This document shows positions 62,203 to 64,000 of a stretch of 64,000 nucleotides of DNA, one piece after another; position 1 is the first letter of the stretch; every line of letters begins with the position of its first letter. The notes beneath the pieces were generated by a model that had not been told where the DNA came from, ran no database searches, and saw only the letters and a program-made list of their open reading frames with translations. Source of the stretch: JBPOFY01 sp051252415 (GTDB taxonomy: Bacteria; Verrucomicrobiota; Verrucomicrobiia; Opitutales; Coraliomargaritaceae); contig JBPOGA010000002.1 of NCBI GenBank assembly GCA_051252415.1, forward strand, positions 124,001 to 188,000, in the 5' to 3' direction. The position numbers were made by a program, and so were the translations under genes.

Positions 62203-62859
62203 TCAAGCCAGCGATTCCTCAGACTCAGTATCACTGCTCTTAGCTCGAAGTCCGTTTAGTAGGTCCTCTTCACGTTGCTCTAGGTGAGCAATCTTCTCCA
62301 TGTATTCGTTCATGCGGTTGACCATCTCGTCTTCCATTTGAGTCAACTCCGCTTCACGATCATCTAAAAAAGTCAGACGATCCTGAACCTCCTCTAACTG
62401 ACGCTTTAGCTTCGCCTCATCTCCACTTGAAGGTCGCATACTTTCAATTTCTGCCTCCAGAGCAACTCTCGCAGCTTCAGCGGTTTCTAAGCGCACATGC
62501 AATTCAGCAACCATCTCCTCAGCGGAATCAAGCTGTGCCTGCATTTCACTCGTATCCGACTCAGGCTCAGGCTCAGGCTCAGGCTCAGGATCAGGATCAG
62601 ACAGGCGCTGTAAGGTAGTAGCCACCTTAGCGTCCGCATAATACGAAGCTTTCATACCTTTAAACTCCATTACTGCGACTTCATCTATATCAGTATGCTC
62701 TAATGTCGGCCCAACAGCTACCATCTTACGCTTCGAGCCATCTTCGGCCTCGAACATAACCAAATATTCAATAGGAATATCCTCGAGCATCTGCTCGACA
62801 GACATCCGAGAGGTAATACTCAGCCCGTCTAGTAATTCTGTTAATGATGTTTCACGCAT
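62203..62859 (-). CDS. Coiled-coil protein with a Pro-Glu repeat, function unknown
   Basis: 218 residues from the ATG at 62859; a TTG at 62883 would add eight residues. Residues 1-90 are a mixed alpha/beta region without recognised family (IPIEYLVMFEAEDGSKRKMVAV). Around residue 90 comes a DPDPEPEPEP-type acidic linker encoded by a hexanucleotide repeat (GGCTCA at 62561-62600 on the plus strand). Residues 105-200 are a long coiled coil rich in Glu, Ala and Leu, and the C-terminus is acidic. No membrane helix or signal peptide. The neighbouring mre operon is on the other strand. I do not recognise it. Confidence 0.72.
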   Translation of the reverse strand: MRETSLTELLDGLSITSRMSVEQMLEDIPIEYLVMFEAEDGSKRKMVAVGPTLEHTDIDEVAVMEFKGMKASYYADAKVATTLQRLSDPDPEPEPEPEPESDTSEMQAQLDSAEEMVAELHVRLETAEAARVALEAEIESMRPSSGDEAKLKRQLEEVQDRLTFLDDREAELTQMEDEMVNRMNEYMEKIAHLEQREEDLLNGLRAKSSDTESEESLA

Positions 62860-63046
62860 GATATATAAATTGCAGCATGACAATAATGGTCCGCATCAGT
62901 AAAGCCTTAGCGGAATCATATATTCTCATCGTCATATAGAGTTCAGACATATAAGCGGTGCGGTTTGCAATACTTTATCTAATCAAGCACTAACCTCGAG
63001 TTCGGCGAAAGCGCAGCAGTAGAACATACTAAAATCAAAAATCCAC

Positions 63047-63757
63047 CTAAAGCTTACGTATATCAGCGTAGCTCCCGCTTTCCATGTTCAATAACTTCGG
63101 AAATGCATCTATCAATTTCCTCGCACAGGTCTCACCATCCGGCATCAGATCCGTGCCCTTTGCAGATTTCAAAATTTCCAGTGGCGCAAAACGATCATCC
63201 GCAGGCAAGTTTGTTAAATAGTCCTGCATCGCTGTATCCACGAGGCCAGGAGCCAATGACGTAAAGTGCGTGTGTGTGACCTCTCCCGCATATAATTGAA
63301 CTAACATGTTTAATGCAGCTTTGGAGACACTATAACCATTCCAACCGCGACTCCCCGACTTCGACGCACCTGATGAAATCGCAACCACTTGCTGAATCGA
63401 ACCTACCTCAGAAAACAGCGCATCGAGAATCCATTTATTCGACCACACATTCACCTCCATCGTCTCTCTCAAATCATCCAGTGGCGTCGCTTGCATATCA
63501 CGAATCTCTCCAAGCTTTCCAGCATTGAGCACGACCATATCAAAAGTATCCACTGCAGAAACAAAGTCTGCTAACTGCGCGGCCCCCTTGACTGCGTCCG
63601 ACAAATCAATCACCGCATGCTTCAGCCCCTTCGCCAGCAAATCTTCGGGCACACGACGGCTGCAACCATAGACAACCGCACCTTGTTCTAAATAAACTTT
63701 AGCGAGTCCATAGCCTAAGCCTGAACTAACTCCTGTAATGAATATATACTGACTCAT
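63047..63757 (-). CDS. Short-chain dehydrogenase/reductase
   Basis: 236 residues. Rossmann cofactor motif IFITGVSSGLGYGLAKVY; NAG motif VVLNAGKLG; catalytic Ser in VVAISSGASKSG and Tyr-x3-Lys in NGYSVSKAALN. Classical SDR length and motif order. Basic residues after the second strand (CSRR) suggest NADP rather than NAD. Substrate unknown. It is divergent from the YHYH-type lipoprotein gene, with 58 bases between the starts. Confidence 0.87.
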   Translation of the reverse strand: MSQYIFITGVSSGLGYGLAKVYLEQGAVVYGCSRRVPEDLLAKGLKHAVIDLSDAVKGAAQLADFVSAVDTFDMVVLNAGKLGEIRDMQATPLDDLRETMEVNVWSNKWILDALFSEVGSIQQVVAISSGASKSGSRGWNGYSVSKAALNMLVQLYAGEVTHTHFTSLAPGLVDTAMQDYLTNLPADDRFAPLEILKSAKGTDLMPDGETCARKLIDAFPKLLNMESGSYADIRKL

Positions 63758-63815
63758 GAAACATTTAGACTACACTTACGATGTAAGTTAACACAACATC
63801 TACTTAAACACCGCC

Positions 63816-64000
63816 ATGAAACGACTACTCACCACAAGCCTCTTTTGTCTTACAGGCTGCTCATTGTTTGCACATACTGGTGCCTCACACGAAAAGCTTG
63901 TGCCTGCCACAGAGTCACTCGATCACAAATCTATTTTCGAAATGTCGATTGTTGGCGAGAAGCGAGTGTTCAAATCGAATGGCATTCCAAATCACACAGT
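63816..64000 (+). CDS. YHYH-domain lipoprotein, 5' part (cut by window edge)
   Basis: The first 61 codons are visible. A signal peptide with the lipobox LTGC (Cys at residue 15) indicates an outer-membrane or inner-membrane lipoprotein. Residues 50-61 read VFKSNGIPNHTV, the beginning of the YHYH domain, which has the SNGIPNH-type start in secreted proteins of many bacteria. The rest of the gene lies beyond the window. The function of the domain is not established. Confidence 0.62.
   Translation, partial: MKRLLTTSLFCLTGCSLFAHTGASHEKLVPATESLDHKSIFEMSIVGEKRVFKSNGIPNHT

Overview
The window looks like chromosomal DNA of a Gram-negative bacterium of the Verrucomicrobiota, most likely Opitutae/Puniceicoccales. 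This is an inference from gene content and protein style: paired short type IV pilin-like proteins, a compact UvrC, a long PurM, recurrent intergenic hairpin repeats, and a full outer-membrane/RND system. No rRNA, tRNA, CRISPR array, insertion sequence or phage gene was recognised. Coding density is high, and most genes start without an obvious Shine-Dalgarno sequence.

Layout. 0-1.8 kb: the end of a divergent cinA-like gene and a shortened uvrC. 1.8-21.7 kb: a large glycan (exopolysaccharide, lipopolysaccharide or glycoprotein) locus. It holds two polyprenyl-phosphate-type GT2 glycosyltransferases, one GT4 glycosyltransferase, six multi-pass GT-C-like membrane proteins (three of them paralogues of one another), two FkbM-type and one class I methyltransferase, a flippase-like membrane protein and two adjacent GDP-mannose 4,6-dehydratase-like genes. 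21.8-25.9 kb: two tandem pilin-like genes with a strong terminator, a YacL-like PIN-TRAM membrane protein, a tiny membrane ORF and a membrane-anchored coiled-coil/FGE-like protein. 26-31.2 kb: a housekeeping run (tyrA, aroA, cmk, plsC, a four-helix-bundle cassette, purM). 31.2-39 kb: a small CxxC membrane protein with a His/Met-rich outer-membrane protein, then a tripartite RND efflux operon. 39-43.2 kb: an exonuclease, a CPBP protease, a dimeric dUTPase-like enzyme, a disordered Arg/Gly-rich protein and murA.

43.3-53.4 kb is the most unusual part. Two divergent operons encode three transglutaminase-like proteins, a DUF2126 protein, two circularly permuted ATP-grasp modules and two alpha-E modules; one ATP-grasp/alpha-E pair is fused and the other is split. 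These families are known to co-occur and are predicted to form or remodel amide/peptide bonds, but I know of no established product.

53.6-62.2 kb: ruvB, an rRNA 2'-O-methyltransferase, an unusual nucleotidyltransferase-GHMP kinase fusion, tyrS and the cell-shape cluster mreB-mreC-mreD-mrdA. 62.2-64 kb: a coiled-coil protein with a Pro-Glu repeat, a short-chain dehydrogenase and the start of a YHYH-domain lipoprotein that is cut by the right edge.
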